A DNA stretch of 64,000 nucleotides from Rhynchopus sp. YZ270_cl-10. Its lineage: Eukaryota > Euglenozoa > Diplonemea > Diplonemida > Diplonemidae. Made by a program: the position numbers and the translations under genes. Shown here piece after piece: positions 21,524 to 34,800 of the stretch. The stretch spans positions 434,001 through 498,000 of the forward strand of contig OZ037925.1 of assembly GCA_964035575.1 (NCBI GenBank), in the 5' to 3' direction. Each line of letters begins with the position of its first letter. Positions within the stretch are counted from its first letter, which is position 1. The notes beneath the pieces are model-generated. The model saw nothing but the letters and a program-made list of their open reading frames with translations. It did not search any database and was not told the DNA's origin.

Positions 21524-24500
21524 CTATGACTCAGCCCCAACGTCAGCAGTGAGGAAAGACTCCAGCTCGCTTTCCGAGAGAGAGACCCCTGTCGCCTGGA
21601 TGCTCTGTGGTTTTTTTTTGGATGATGGTGTTTGTGGTTTTTTTTATGATTTTTCTGGTAGAAACGATCTGTACTCAATGCCGACCGAAGCCTTTTAATA
21701 CCAAAAGGGTATAGGGAATATGTTTTTGGTAAAGTATTTTCGCTGTGTGTCTACCTCCGAACCCTAAGCCTCTCTATGCTTGGCCACATCTTTGATCACC
21801 CTCACATTCGTTTATCGCACAGCATCAAGCTGCGTGATGTTTCCTCATTAAAAAAAGGGGGGGGGAAAAAACACACCTCCTCGACAGACGTTGCCCCTGC
21901 CAATATGGTGAGCGCCTTTCTGAGTCCTTCGATGTTGTCTGTGGAGGGTCTGCCCTGCGACTCCATGAGGCCTTCAAGCGTTGCGCCCGAGTAGAGCGAG
22001 CGGTACACCTCAAAGACCACCAATGCACGCAGTGCCTTCCGCTTCTCTTTGAACGCCGCCTGCAGCGTCTCGGAGCCGGCAAGCATGCGTTTGAGCAGGT
22101 CCTGGAAGGCACCCTCACGCTCAATCCCAAGCACCGCCAACACCAACGCCGTGGCGTGCGACTGGTCAATCTCCTCATCAATGGTCTTCTCCGCATCCTC
22201 CGCCACCTTGCTGTGGATCGACGCAATGCTTTTGTACGCATGAGTGATGTGCGAGAACACCACAGACGCCTTCTGCACCGCATGGTCCCTTGGCGCTTTG
22301 CTGTCCTTCTCAAGGTGGTCAACCAACGTCGTCACAGCCGACTTCACGATCAATGGCATCACGAAGTTGACATTCGCTGCTTTGAACGGCGGTGTGTAGT
22401 AAGACGGCAGCGCCGCTTTTGGGTTGCGCATCACTCCAGCGACTGCCTTTTCGAGCAGAGGGCGGACTTTGACCCCATGGTGGGGTCCCAGCATGAGGGG
22501 GAGGAAGGCTTCGATCGCGCCTCCGTCGCTCACGCTTCTTCTGTTCCCCTTGGTGAAGGCTTCCTGGGAGATGAGTTCGGAGTCGGCGGCGATTGTGATG
22601 GGGAGGCCGTTTGAGTCGCGGGAGACCTTGAGGCCAACACCGAGGACGCTGGTCTCTGCATCTTCCTTGAGGATCGCACAGCGAGGGGAGTTGTCGCGCA
22701 CACTGCTGACACAGGCGATGGGGAGGCTGGCGACAGGGAGCGCTGCCGCGTTGGGGACGAAGATCATCTCGCAGCCAGATCCGTTGCCCAGGACAAATGC
22801 GGGGTGGTACAACGCCTCCGCAGTGACACCAGAGAGCTTGTGTTCAATCTCCGTGCCGTTGACGCTGAAGCTGATCTCCCCGCTGTCAATGGAAAGGAAG
22901 CAGTCGACAATGTCCCCTGCCTCCGCTGTGACCCCCGACTCCACCGCCTCGCCGTTGTGGAGGAGCTTTCCTGAGGCTGGCTCGTAGCACCAGGTCTGGT
23001 CGTCCTGGCCTAGGTCCACGAGGTCGCCTTCAGGGGTGGACCATCCCAGGCCCCATTCGGCCTCGTGCTCGCCACGGTGCCGCAGCACGCAGCGGAAGTA
23101 GTGCTTCCCCTTGCCGGTGTAGTTGTGCATCCAGAAGTGTGCTGCCTTCTTCGATTCACTCCAGACACATCCCTGCTCCACCTTCAGCTCCGGTACCATA
23201 TCATCGGTAAACGGCCCGTTGAAGCATGGAATAGCCGGGAAAGGGTTCTTCAAACTGTGGCCCGTCTCCTTGCATTGGTACTCCTGAACGTGGACGCGGT
23301 CGAGGTTCAGGAATTTCTGCGAGACAGCCCGCTTTTCCTCGCGGAAGTACTCCTGGGAGAACATACTGCCAAGGTGCGCGAGGATGGTGCGCACCGGGTA
23401 TGCCGGCGACCAGCCTCCCTTCTGCTCCTTGCTGACTTCAAGACAGACCTTGTCTGCGTAGCGCGCGGAGCTCTGGATGTAGGGGTGGTGGATGGGGCTG
23501 CAGCAGCGCACCACTGGCGGCTCCATCGGGTATGAGTCAGGGAAGTAGATCACAAAGCGGACCACGAATCCTGCGTATGGGCCTTCGGTGGGCGACACGT
23601 TTGCATGCCATGTGAAGATGTCTGAGGTGGGCTCAGCCTTCACCGTGTAGAGCGGGCAGTCCTGAAGGTCGCAAAGGTCCTTCATCAGACGTCTGGTCGC
23701 TACCTTCGCAAAGCTGCTTTCACGCGCCGCAGCACGCTCGGGCTTCTTGATCGCTGCCGGCTGAGAATCAAAGGTAACTTCATAAGGCTGGCTTGCCTCC
23801 TTCTTCGCCATTCTGCTCATCAGCTCCTCGTATGAGGCCTTAGGCTCTGCACTGAGGTCAAGCTCGATGCCGTTGCTGGCAGCTCCACCACCGCCACCAC
23901 CCGGCTTCTTGGTGTTCTTCACAATGGTGATTCCCTTCGAGTAGTCAGGGTGGTCCGGTGTGAGCTTCACCTTCTTCGGGGGCTCGGGGATCACTTCAGG
24001 CTCTGGTTCTGGTTCTTCAACCTCGGGCTCGGGTTCGGGTTCTGGGATGGGTTCCTCTTCGGGTTCGGGTTCTGGGGTGGGTTCTTCCTCAGGCTCGGGT
24101 TCGGGTTCTGCTGGCTCTTCGGGTTCGGGTTCAGGTTCGGGGACGACCTCGGGTTCGGGTTCGGGCTCGGGGATGGGTTCTTCTTCGGGTTCGCCACGTT
24201 CGAGGCGGTCGATCATTGCTTTGTATTTGCCAGCTGCGGCGAAGTCGTCAGCGTCTTTTGCTTCGTTTTTGAGGTCGGTGAGCTCCAGGATGCGCTTCTC
24301 GGTGTCGGAAAGCTCTGGTTCAGGTTCGGGCTCTTCCTCAGCAGGGAGGCCTGCCTCGACACGGAGACGCTTGACTTCGTTCTCGATGCGGAGCTGTTCG
24401 CGGTCAATGCCCTTCTGCAGTATGTCGGTTTGCTTGGCCAACTTCTCCTGCTGGAGGGTGGGCTTCTTGATTTTGCCGAGGGTGATCTTCTTCTTCATTT

Positions 24501-26210
24501 CCTGTGCACGCTCGAACTCTGCGAACAGGGCAGTCAGGATGGTGCGGTCCACTGCAAACGGATCGTCCTCAGTGTCCTCCTCCTCCTCCTCGGGTTCAGG
24601 CTCGGGTGCCTTAGGTGCTGGTGCCTTCTTCTTTGGTGCTGGTGCCTCAAGCTCCTTCAGTGCCTGGTCGCGTACCCTCTTGTGCTTCTCGATCTCGTCG
24701 ACAAGTTCCTTGTGCTTCTTAATCTTCGCAACCTGTTCAGCGTTAAGCTCCTCCTTCGGCTTCTCTTTCAAGGCTTTAATCTGACGCAAAGTCTTGTCAA
24801 GCTTCTTGAACTTCTGGTCGAATGCTGTGAAGAGTTGAGATGAGGGGGAAAGGGGGGGAGGGTCCGTATAAAAAAATATTTTGACAGTGGAGATTGCACA
24901 ACTGTTGGCAACACAACCGAGGCAACTACACTACTCCAACTCATGCAATAATTGTATCAAAAGAAAAATAAAAACGAACCAAGCTTATTTGAAAACTTGG
25001 TTTGTATTAGTGTAGACACCCGAGGAGTGAACTCCACTATTATTTGTCACTCTGATAAGGCGGATTGCTCCCCTCACTCCCCCTGTGAGCGAACAACAAT
25101 AGTTCAATGACGGTTCATGTCGAAATATTCCTTCACCATCCGAAGAGGGGGAAAAACCCCCCATGATAAAGCCATACTGCTGTTGATTTCAGCCTTCTTA
25201 GCGTCGATGTCGACTGCTGGTTCTGCAGGTGTTTCTTCTGCTGCCTGCTGTATTTTTATTTTATTTTTTTTTTGGAGTAAAGAAAAAGGGTACGGTGCTT
25301 ATGCTATGTAGCTGACCCATGAGGTTGGAATCAGGGGCTCCGCTACCGTAAAGTAGTCCGGGTATTGTACTTTCGCACTGCCGGTAATGGGTAAAGTACT
25401 AAGATAAACTGAAGCCTCTCTCTGAGACGTACGAGAACACATCTAGCGTAAACACACTTCGTGTGGTGGAACAAAAAAAAAGGGGGCGAGATGAATACCT
25501 TGGCCTTACCGTTCCCGTTGCGCTTCGGCGCTTCCTCGGACACTTCCTCGTGGACTTCTTCTGCTGAGGCTTCTTCGGCCCCACCGTCCTTGAGCAGTTG
25601 CTGCGTTAGTGTGGAGATGGGGGAACACAAACTATAATATGAACTTAAGTCTCACGCCGATTAGTTACCCAATTTAAACAAAAAACAAAACAGTCAGGCA
25701 AAGTCACAGTAGACAGGGTCTACAGCCACGATTTTTCTACACAGATTCCGTAAAAGAGAGCAAATCGAAGGAGTACGCTAGGAAAAAGAAACTCGACTCT
25801 TACAGTCGCCAACTGATCTTGATTACTCGACTAGAAAAAGGGGGGAATATTATTTTCGTTGAACGCAGCCAAAAACAGTGTATGAGATCTGAATTTTGGC
25901 GCAAAGTGATTTTTAAAGGGGAGGAGAAAATAGTCGGTATCAGGCGATTAAACGTTGGCTTTATTATTGGAGCTTCTCATAACAGTACGTGTCAGGAAAA
26001 AAGAAAAAGAAAAAACACAGATGTATTTTTTTACCATACAATTTTGTCCTTGAGCTGCGCAATATCCTTCTTGAGCTGTGGCTTCTTCTTCAATTTATCC
26101 TTTTGTGCGTCGTCCAGCTTGATCCCCTTCTTCTTTTCCAGCTCCTCAATACCGTCCATCTTCTTCCGCATCCCGCGGAGCTTCTTCTCCATCGTTTCAA
26201 TCTCGGACAT
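21524..26210 (-). CDS. E2 ubiquitin-conjugating domain fused to SPRY domain, five exons
   Basis: Exons are 26040-26210, 25499-25600, 25178-25247, 21877-24824 and 21524-21604, with GT-AG introns and consistent phases (0, 0, 1, 0). The product is about 1,123 residues. The first 200 are charged helices starting [20 protein letters not shown]. About 280-395 carries Pro-Glu repeats. The E2 fold is at about 485-640: [20 protein letters not shown], then KVCLEV with the likely catalytic Cys near 574, then [18 protein letters not shown]. The canonical HPN tripeptide reads HPY. A SPRY domain follows at about 645-840 ([33 protein letters not shown]), then a helical C-terminus. E2 enzymes carry ubiquitin as a thioester; SPRY domains bind partners, so this may be an E2 with its own targeting module. 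The 3' junction (SVEE to [17 protein letters not shown]) is read from a clear acceptor. Confidence 0.87.
24989..25041 (-). repeat. Family D1 repeat, copy 8
   Basis: GAAAACTTGGTTTGTATTAG then CACCCGAGGAGTGAACTCC, inside intron 3 of the E2/SPRY gene. Confidence 0.75.
25790..25996. repeat. 200-bp intron repeat, copy 2
   Basis: Matches 11206-11408 with scattered differences, including GTGTATGAGATCTGAATTTT. Located in intron 1 of the E2/SPRY gene. Confidence 0.8.
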
Positions 26211-26960
26211 CGCGTGTACGGGCCTCAACTCAGAGGTGAGGAGACTAAGGCAAAGAACAATAAAGGGAAAACGGTGCCGCTGTTCCTTTGCTCTGCAGTG
26301 GGGGGGGGGAAACCCTTTGCCTCTTTTTGTAAAAGCCGAGGTAAATAGCCTCGGAGTGCCTAAGGTTGGTGGAGGGTTGAGGGTTTGTGTTTTTTTTGGA
26401 GATAAAAAAGAGAAAAGTAGTTGTGGGGGTGGGTCGTTTTATTATCGAAGCTCCCCTCAGACGCAAAGAACGAAAGAGAGAGAGAGAGAGAGAGAGTGGG
26501 GATCGGGAGTTGTGTGGACATGGGGTATGCGGTGTTTTGACCACTTTGCCATCGTTCTCGGTTAATTGTTTTACATTGTGTTCACCAGTGCAGTGTTGCA
26601 AATCAGTCTTCAAAAAAAAATATATATAACACTTCGGAGCCACAGCGAAAGTCCAACCAACATCAAAGAGAAGAGGGGGAAAAGCAAAACAAAAAGAGCA
26701 GTATCATATGTGACGCATGTATCACACCTTCGGAAGTGCACTTTGTTTGTCTTCGTCCCCTCCCCCTCCCTCTTGAAGCTTGGAATTAATGAGTCGTCTG
26801 TCGCTGATGTTCCGTCAAATGTAGTATAATCACACTGGCGTGGCTTGCACAACATATAACACTTAACATGAGATCTATGGGGGAAAAATCCAACGTTTGT
26901 GGACAGATACGACAAACAAAATAAAAGGAATTTAGAAAAAAGAAAAAAGGGGAAAACGTT
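26211..26960. other. Intergenic upstream of the E2/SPRY gene
   Basis: Holds a (GA)n run near 26471-26496 and A-runs. No gene recognised. Confidence 0.3.
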
Positions 26961-26969
26961 CATAAGACA

Positions 26970-27010
26970 ATTCAAGGTGACGAAGCCTCGCGTGCTTCGT
27001 CACCTTGAAT
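26970..27010. repeat. Perfect 17-bp hairpin
   Basis: ATTCAAGGTGACGAAGC at 26970-26986 and its complement at 26994-27010 flank the loop CTCGCGT. The loop and stem recall the AAGC-CTCTCGT-GCTT hairpin of module B. It could act as a processing or termination signal, which is speculative. Confidence 0.7.
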
Positions 27011-27365
27011 AATTAATGCGGGTGGTGGGGGCGGAGGTGGTGGTGGTGGATATTCATGGGCAGTGGAAAAACGTGTGAGGTTTGACTAAAACAACACACA
27101 TGCCAAAAGGCTGCACGAACAAGGTTTGTAACGATGAACCTAAGCCTCTCGCTTGCTTAAGTCACCTTTCGAACCCAAAAAGAACAACGTAAACCAGACT
27201 CACCGTGCACGTAACAATGAAAACACAACATCCTCGCTACCCACGTCGATTCTTAGTAGGGTAGTGAATACCAGACGTTGTGCCTGCAAGCATAGTGCAA
27301 AAGGAAGAGACCAGTGTACGAGTCCCCACACTTCCGCGTAAAAACCCCGGGGGTCGGGAAAAGAA

Positions 27366-27480
27366 GCAAAGTTTATAAGATGACCCTGAGCCTCTCGTGC
27401 GTAGTCACCTTGATCACATTCGTTATCGCGGAGCAACAGCTGCGCTGGTTTCCACAAGAAAGAAAGTTATAAAAATATAA
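27366..27480 (+). repeat. Dispersed repeat module B
   Basis: AGTTTATAAGATGACCCTGA, CTCTCGTG, AGTCACCTTGATCACATTCG and TTATCGCGGAGCA match the B module at 293-420. A weaker copy is near 27131-27175. Confidence 0.65.
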
Positions 27481-28033
27481 ATGTATCGAGTTTCGCTGCT
27501 TCGCTTGGCTTTCCCAAAGCAAAGGTGATGGAATATGTACAAAACAAAATTATATTCACTTGTATACTTTCCATTCACTGAATAGAAAATATGCAAAAAA
27601 ACAAGACTAAAAAAAAAAAAAAACGGGGGTTGGAGTTGGCAGTGCAAATGCCTCTGGGGCATCAGGGAACTAGCTTGGCTGTGTCACTGGGTCAGCTGAC
27701 CCACATAAAAAAGCCTCAAATGTTTGCGAATATCCTGCAATCGGAGAAAACAACCCAGAGAAGGTTGCGAAGCCATCTTCAGCAGTAAAATAAAGAGAAG
27801 TTGAAGTGCAAATGCCTCGCCGTACATCATCGGACACAGGCACTGGTTCCCCGCGGGTTATCGAACCCCAGAGAGCACTTCATTGGCAATGCAACTAAAA
27901 AAATAGCAGTCCCTTCACGAAAATCGACCCACTTTTGGATTTCCTTTCAAAAAACCAAGCTAAGATACTGGCACAGGCACTCCCAACAAAAAAAACACAA
28001 CAAAACACGAAACACAAAACACAAAACACAAAC

Positions 28034-28230
28034 ACAAGCACAAGCACAAGCACAAGCACAAGCACAAGCACAAGCACAAGCACAAGCACAAGCACAAGCA
28101 CAAGCACAAGCACAAGCACAAGCACAAGCACAAGCACAAGCACAAGCACAAGCACAAGCACAAGCACAAGCACAAGCACAAGCACAAGCACAAGCACAAG
28201 CACAAGCACAAGCACAAGCACAAGCACAAG
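28034..28230. repeat. (CACAAG)n satellite
   Basis: About 33 copies of a 6-bp unit. The open frames through it (poly-Ala-Gln, poly-Ser-Thr, poly-Leu-Val) are artefacts. The flanks 27481-28830 show no gene. Confidence 0.95.
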
Positions 28231-28830
28231 TGATCTGTTGCAAAATAAAGTCAAAAACACTGCCACGTATCGCAGGACCCGAGCCGACCATGACATTGTC
28301 GTTGGTGAAGTGTCCTCCACACAACCCTGTCACATTTAGGCTGACGTCGCAACGTTGGGGGGAAGCAGCAAAAGGAAGAAGCAACTCGAAGATGAATAGA
28401 CCTCGTGGGACACACATGCCTGCGCAATACCTGTGTCACCTTCGAAGGCCCAGTTTCAATAAAACTAATGCGAGACGTATTTCTTGGGGGAAATGGGGGG
28501 CAAAAAAACGGGGGAAAATCGGAAAAAATCGGTAAAAATGAGAAACAAAAGTAAAAATATAAGAATTCTTTTTGTCAGAAGAATAAACCATCCGACGTTT
28601 CTTTGCAAGCACTAACGGCTGCCTGGTCTGGTCTGGGATGATATGATGTGTACTTGTTAGAGGACTACAAAACTTTGCTTTCTTGGAGCTGTGTTTTGCA
28701 GGCCGGTTACGCACTATGTGTGCTATTGAAAAACTCTTCGCTGGATATGTTCATTCTTGTCTTGTGCGTGCCTCCCACTCAGGGCTACCTCCTCTTTCTT
28801 ATGAAACAAGGACACCCACACATAGGCACA

Positions 28831-31800
28831 CTACACAGAGGTAAACTCGTGCTGCGAGTGGTGCATCTCTTGCTGCTGGGCGTCCACCTCGCAGAACTCC
28901 GCAAGCGAGATGCTATCACCGGAATTCCGCTTCACCGCATAGGCTGCCATGGCTCCCAGGCACACGATCCCACCAAGGGCAGCAACGAGCCACACCCACC
29001 AAGCCGTGCTGCTCTCCTCCTTCGCAGGCTCAGGGGTGTCAGGTGTCCCGGCAGACCCACGCAGGCCCTCGAACTCACCATTTGCAATAAGCTCTTCCAA
29101 CAGCGCCGCTGCTGCCGCCCCCTCAGCACCCTTGAAGGTCGTCACCAGCATGTCCTCCCCGTCGCCGATGTCCGTTGCCGTCACCTCAATCGTATCAACA
29201 GGCTCACCCGTGCGACGTGCCACACGCTTCTTGTACTCCTCCTTGTCAAACGGGCGCAGTGTGCGGGAGGTCACCTTCCCGGTCACGGGCCTGGGGCCTG
29301 GGGAGCTGGTCTCTGGTGTGTATGTCTCGCCGCTTGGCAGGGAGGTGATGTCAACTGGGGCACGGGTCTGGCCACTTGGCAGGGGTGTTCCGTCCGTTGG
29401 CGCACGAGTCTCTCCGCTCGGCAGGGGTGTTGTGGCCTGCGGTGCATATGTCTCGCCACTTGGCAGGGGTGTGTCAACAGGCGGTGCCGGTGTGCCTGCA
29501 GGCGCTGTTGTCTTTGTGTTGATGGCACTGCAGTCTGCAGCCCCGCCGGTTGCCTTCACCCCGTTACCGCATGTGCAGGTGAAGTCCTTCAGGCTCTGAA
29601 GTGTCTGCACAGGGTCCTCACAGGTCTGGTCATCGCCACACGGGTTCGACTCACATTCGTCCTTCGAGCATGTTGCGGGCCCATCCGTCTTTTTCAGAGT
29701 TGCATCACTGTCACAGGTGCACACAAAGTCGTGCTGCACGAGGTAGCTTGTGTCTGGGTCGGAACAGGTCTGGCCATCGCCACAGGGTGCTGCATCGCAC
29801 TCGTCAAGGGTGCAGGTGGCTGCAGCTCCTGTTGCCTTGAGCGAGGCATCAACAGTACAGGTGCAGGTGTAGTCCTTCAGGCTCTTCAGCGTCTGCACAG
29901 GGTCCTCACAGGTCTGGTCGTCGCCACACGGGTTCGACTCGCACTCGTCCTTCGAGCATGTTGCAGGGCCGTCCTTCTGTGTGAGGCTTGCGTCTGCGTC
30001 GCAGGTGCAGACAAAGTCGTGCTGGCTTCCGTAGCTTGTGTCCTTGTCCTCGCAGGTCTGGCCATCCCCACAGGGTGCTGCATCACACTCGTCAAGGGTG
30101 CAGGTCGCTGCAGCTCCTGTTGCCTTGATCGAGGCATCAGCAGTGCAGGTGCAGGTGTAGTCCTTCAGGCTCTTCAGCGTCTGCACAGGGTCCTCACAGG
30201 TCTGGTCATCGCCACACGGGTTCGACTCACACTCGTCCTTCGAGCATGTTGCAGGGCCGTCAGTCTTTGTGATGCTTGCATCGACGTCGCAGGTGCACAC
30301 AAAGTCGTGCTGCACGAGGTAGCTTGTGTCCTTGTCCTCGCAAGTCTGGCCATCCCCACACGGCTTCGCCTCACACTCGTCAAGGGTGCAGGTCGCTGCA
30401 GCACCAGTTGCCTTGATTGAGGCATCAACAGTGCATGTGCAGGTGTAGTCCTTCAGGCTCTGGAGGGTCTTCACAGGGTCCTCACAGGTCTGGTCGTCGC
30501 CACAAGGGTTCGAATCACACTCGTCCTTCGAGCATGTTGCGGGGCCGTCCTTCTGTGTGATGCTTGCATCGACGTCACAGGTGCACACAAAGTCGTGCTG
30601 GCTCTTGTAGCTTGTGTCCTTGTCCTCGCAGGTCTGGCCATCCCCACACGGCTTTGCATCACACTCATCAACCATGCAAGTTGCTGCAGCTCCTGTTGCC
30701 TTGATCGATGCATCAACAGTGCAGGTGCAGGTGAAGTCCTTCAGGCTCTTCAGCGTCTTCACAGGGTCCTCACAGGTCTGGTCATCGCCACACGGCTTCG
30801 ACTCACACTCGTCCTTCGAACATGTTGCAGGTCCATCCTTCTGTGTGATGCTTGCGTCGACGTCGCAAGTGCAGACAAAGTCATGCTGGCTCTTGTAGCT
30901 TGTGTCCTTGTCCTCGCAGGTCTGGCCATCGCCACACGGCTTTGCCTCACACTCGTCAAGGGTGCATGTGGCTTTCCCACCTGTTGCCTTCACTCCGTTC
31001 TCGCATGTGCAGACGAAGTCCTTCAGGCTAGTGCGCGATTGCTCAGGGTCCTCGCATGTCTGGTAGTCGCCACAAGGGTTGTTCTTGCATTCGTCATTGA
31101 AGCATGTTGCAGGTCCATCAATGTTTGTAAGAGTCGCGTCGTTGTTGCAGGTGCACACGAAGTCATGCTGGACAAGGTAGCTTGTGTCCTTGTCTTCGCA
31201 CCATTGGCCATCCCCACAGGGCGGTGTGGTTGCTGTGCATTCGTCCAGTTCACACGTCGCTGGACCACCAGTCGATGCAACACCGTTTGCACATGTGCAG
31301 GTGTAGTCGAGAGTCGCAGATGGGTCCTTGCTCTTGTCTGCACAGGTCTGCACATCGCCACACGGCTTCGCAAGACACTCGTCCAACTCACACGTTGCAA
31401 CACCACCCAGCATCGACCCCGTGGCACCTCCCTTGCAGCTGCACGTGTAGTCGCCTGTGCTCAACGCAGCCTTGTCTGCATCGACACAGTCCTGGCTGCT
31501 CCCACACGGGTTTGCCTCACACTCGTCCACCTCACACACAGCAGCCGACCCGGTCGCAGATCCCATGCCCGTCGTGCACGTGCACACAAAGTCGAGTGTG
31601 CTGGTGCTTGTCGTGTCGGGGTCGACACAGTCCTGTCCCGCACACGGGTCTGTTGCGCACTCGTCAGTGTCACCCTTCATGCACACAGCAGGCGCACCAG
31701 TCTGCTTCTCCCCGTTCGCACACACGCACTCAAAGCTACCTGTCGCACTGGGCGACTTGTCCATGTCTGTGCACGTCTGTCCGTCACCACAGGGCATCGA

Positions 31801-34800
31801 CTCGCACTCGTCCACCTCGCACACTGCTGCTGCACCTGTCTTCACAGTCATCGTGTCCACATCGCAGGTGCACGTGAAGTCAAACCTCGACCCCAACGTC
31901 TGCACGGGGTCAGAGCACGTCTGTGCATCACCACACGGGTTAGGGACACATTCGTCGAGGGAGCATGCTGCCACCTTAGCTCCTGTGGCCTGCACAGTCA
32001 TGTCGTTGTCGCAGGTGCAGGTGTAGTCCTTCAGGCTCTTCAGCGTCTGCACAGGGTCCTCGCAGGTCTGACCGTCTCCACAAGGCTTCGACTCACATTC
32101 GTCCTTCGAGCATGTTGCAGGGCCGTCCTTCTGTGTGAGGCTTGCGTCTGCGTCACAGGTGCACACAAAGTCGTGCTGGCTTCCGTAGCTTGTGTCCTTG
32201 TCCTCGCAGGTCTGGCCATCCCCACAGGGCTTCGCCTCACACTCGTCAAGGGTGCATGTGGCTGCAGCACCAGTTGCCTTGATTGAGGCATCAGCAGTGC
32301 AGGTGCAGATGTAGTCCTTCAGGCTCTTCAGCGTCTGCACAGGGTCCTCACAGGTCTGGTCGTCGCCACACGGGTTCGACTCACACTCGTCCTTCGAGCA
32401 TGTTGCAGGTCCATCCTTCTTTGTGATACTTGCGTCGACGTCGCAGGTGCACACAAAGTCGTGCTGCACGAGGTAGCTTGTGTCCTTGTCCTCGCAAGTC
32501 TGGCCATCCCCACACGGCTTCGCCTCACACTCGTCAAGGGTGCATGTGGCTTTCCCACCTGTTGCCTTCACTCCGTTGTCACAGGTGCAGGTGTAGTCCT
32601 TCAGGCTCTTCAGCGTCTTCACAGGGTCCTCACAGGTCTGGTCATCGCCACACGGGTTCGACTCACATTCGTCCTTCGAGCATGTTGCGGGGCCATCCGT
32701 CTTTTTCAGAGTTGCATCACTGTCACAGGTGCACACGAAGTCGTGCTGCACGAGGTAGCTTGTGTCTGGGTCGGAACAGGTCTGGCCATCGCCACACGGC
32801 TTTGCCTCACACTCGTCAAGGGTGCAAGTTGCTGATCCGCCTGTTGCCTTCACTCCGTTGTCACAGGTGCAGGCGAAGTCCTTCAGGCTCTTCAACGTCT
32901 GCACAGGGTCCTCGCAGGTCTGGTCATCGCCACACGGGTTCGACTCACATTCGTCTTTCGAGCATGTTGCAGGTCCATCCTTCTGTGTGATGCTTGCGTC
33001 GACATCGCATGTGCACACAAAGTCGTGCTGGCTCTTGTAGCTTGTGTCTGGGTCGGAGCAGGTCTGGCCATCCCCACACGGCTTCGCCTCACACTCATCG
33101 ATCATGCAAGTTGCTGATCCGCCTGTTGCCTTCACTCCGTTGTCACAGGTGCAGGTGAAGTCCTTCAAGCTCTTCAGCGTCTTCACAGGGTCCTCACAGG
33201 TCTGGCCAGCGTCACAAGGCTTCGACTCACACTCGTCCTTCGAGCATGTTGCGGGGCCGTCCTTCTGTGTGATGCTTGCGTCGACGTCACAGGTGCACAC
33301 AAAGTCGTGCTGGCTCTTGTAGCTTGTGTCTGGGTCGGAGCAGGTCTGGCCATCCCCACACGGCTTCGCCTCACACTCATCGATCATGCAAGTTGCTGAT
33401 CCACCTGTTGCCTTCACTCCGTTGTCACATGTGCAGACGAAGTCCTTCAGGCTCTTCAGCGTCTTCACGGGGTCCTCGCAGGTCTGACCGTCTCCACAAG
33501 GCTTCGACTCACATTCGTCCTTCGAGCATGTTGCGGGGCCGTCCTTCTGTGTGATGCTTGCATCGACGTCACAGGTGCACACAAAGTCGTGCTGGCTCTT
33601 GTAGCTTGTGTCCTTGTCCTCGCAGGTCTGGCCATCCCCACAGGGCTTTGCCTCACACTCGTCAAGGGTGCAAGTTGCTGCAGCTCCTGTAGCCTTGATC
33701 GAGGCATCAGCAGTGCAGGTACAGGTGTAGTCGTTGAGCACAGCCGCAGATGTGTCCTTGTCCTCGCAAGTCTGGTCGTCGCCACAGGGCTTTGCTTCAC
33801 ACTCATCAAGGGGACAGTCTGCCGGCATGCCTGTCGCTGTCACTGTAGCATCACTCTCACACGCACATGTGAAGTCGCCTGTCACCTGCATGTCCACTTC
33901 CGTGCATGTCTGTCCATCACCACAGGGCATCATGACTGCGCACTCGTCCACATCTGCTGCGGGCACATCTGTTGGCGGGGCCGGTGTCGGCTCTGTGACT
34001 TCCTTCGAGTAGTAGCGTGTGGTGAAGGCCTCGTTCGTGTGGAAGCGGCCTCCGGGACGGTCGTCAAGCGTGCCCCATGTGTAGCCGTAGCCGTTGCCGT
34101 TCCATGTGCAGGACTTGCCGCCTACGCCGCCGTCGGTCTTCTGGCCAACCTTGTTCGGTGTGCCGTCGTCGTTGCGCTTCCATGTGTGTGCCCAGGCGAC
34201 ATCACCGTTGCCAAGTGTTGCCCACTGCGAGTCCTCACCCCACATCGTCGCCTCCGTCACCTCAATAGGCTCAGTCAGGTCGTTCCCGTCACCGTCAATC
34301 TCCTTCAGGAAGTACTTCGCAGGGTAGTACGCGTCCGCCGCCATCTCACCCCACCCAAGCAGGAAGCGGTCGCAGTCGCCAGACCCAAGCTTCGCAAGCT
34401 TCACACTGCGTTCGCGTGTGCCCGAAGTCTTGATCACCCACTTCTTCAGCTGCACCTCACCGCTCCTCGAGAGACGCATGAAGCCCACGTCGTTCGTCTG
34501 CGACTCGAAGACATCCTTCAGACCGTCGGCACCCTGCCACGCCTGCACGTACCCGTCGCCACATGGCAGAAGGTCGCCAAGCCAGCCAGAGATCGCCTGG
34601 TTGTAAACGTTCTGGAAGGGTGCGACGGTAATGGGACCGACCTTCTCGATGTGCGACCGGAAGACAAGCCCGTTCTTCCACTTGTTGTCGACGTCGCAGT
34701 TGTCCTTAGCGGGGTTGCCGCAGCTGCCACCCAGGTCCGAGCAGCAGAGCACGGCAAGCTCGTCCACCTTCTCGTTGTACGCCATGCGTGCTGTCTCCGT

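Noticed and set aside
23950-24843. Plus-strand Gly/Phe-rich and Ser/Gly-rich frames
   Set aside because: They are the antisense of the Pro-Glu repeats in the E2/SPRY gene.
27801-28535. 244-codon plus-strand frame with poly-Ala-Gln, and poly-Leu/poly-Ala-Cys frames opposite
   Set aside because: All are translations of the CACAAG satellite; flanks have no domain and no start context.
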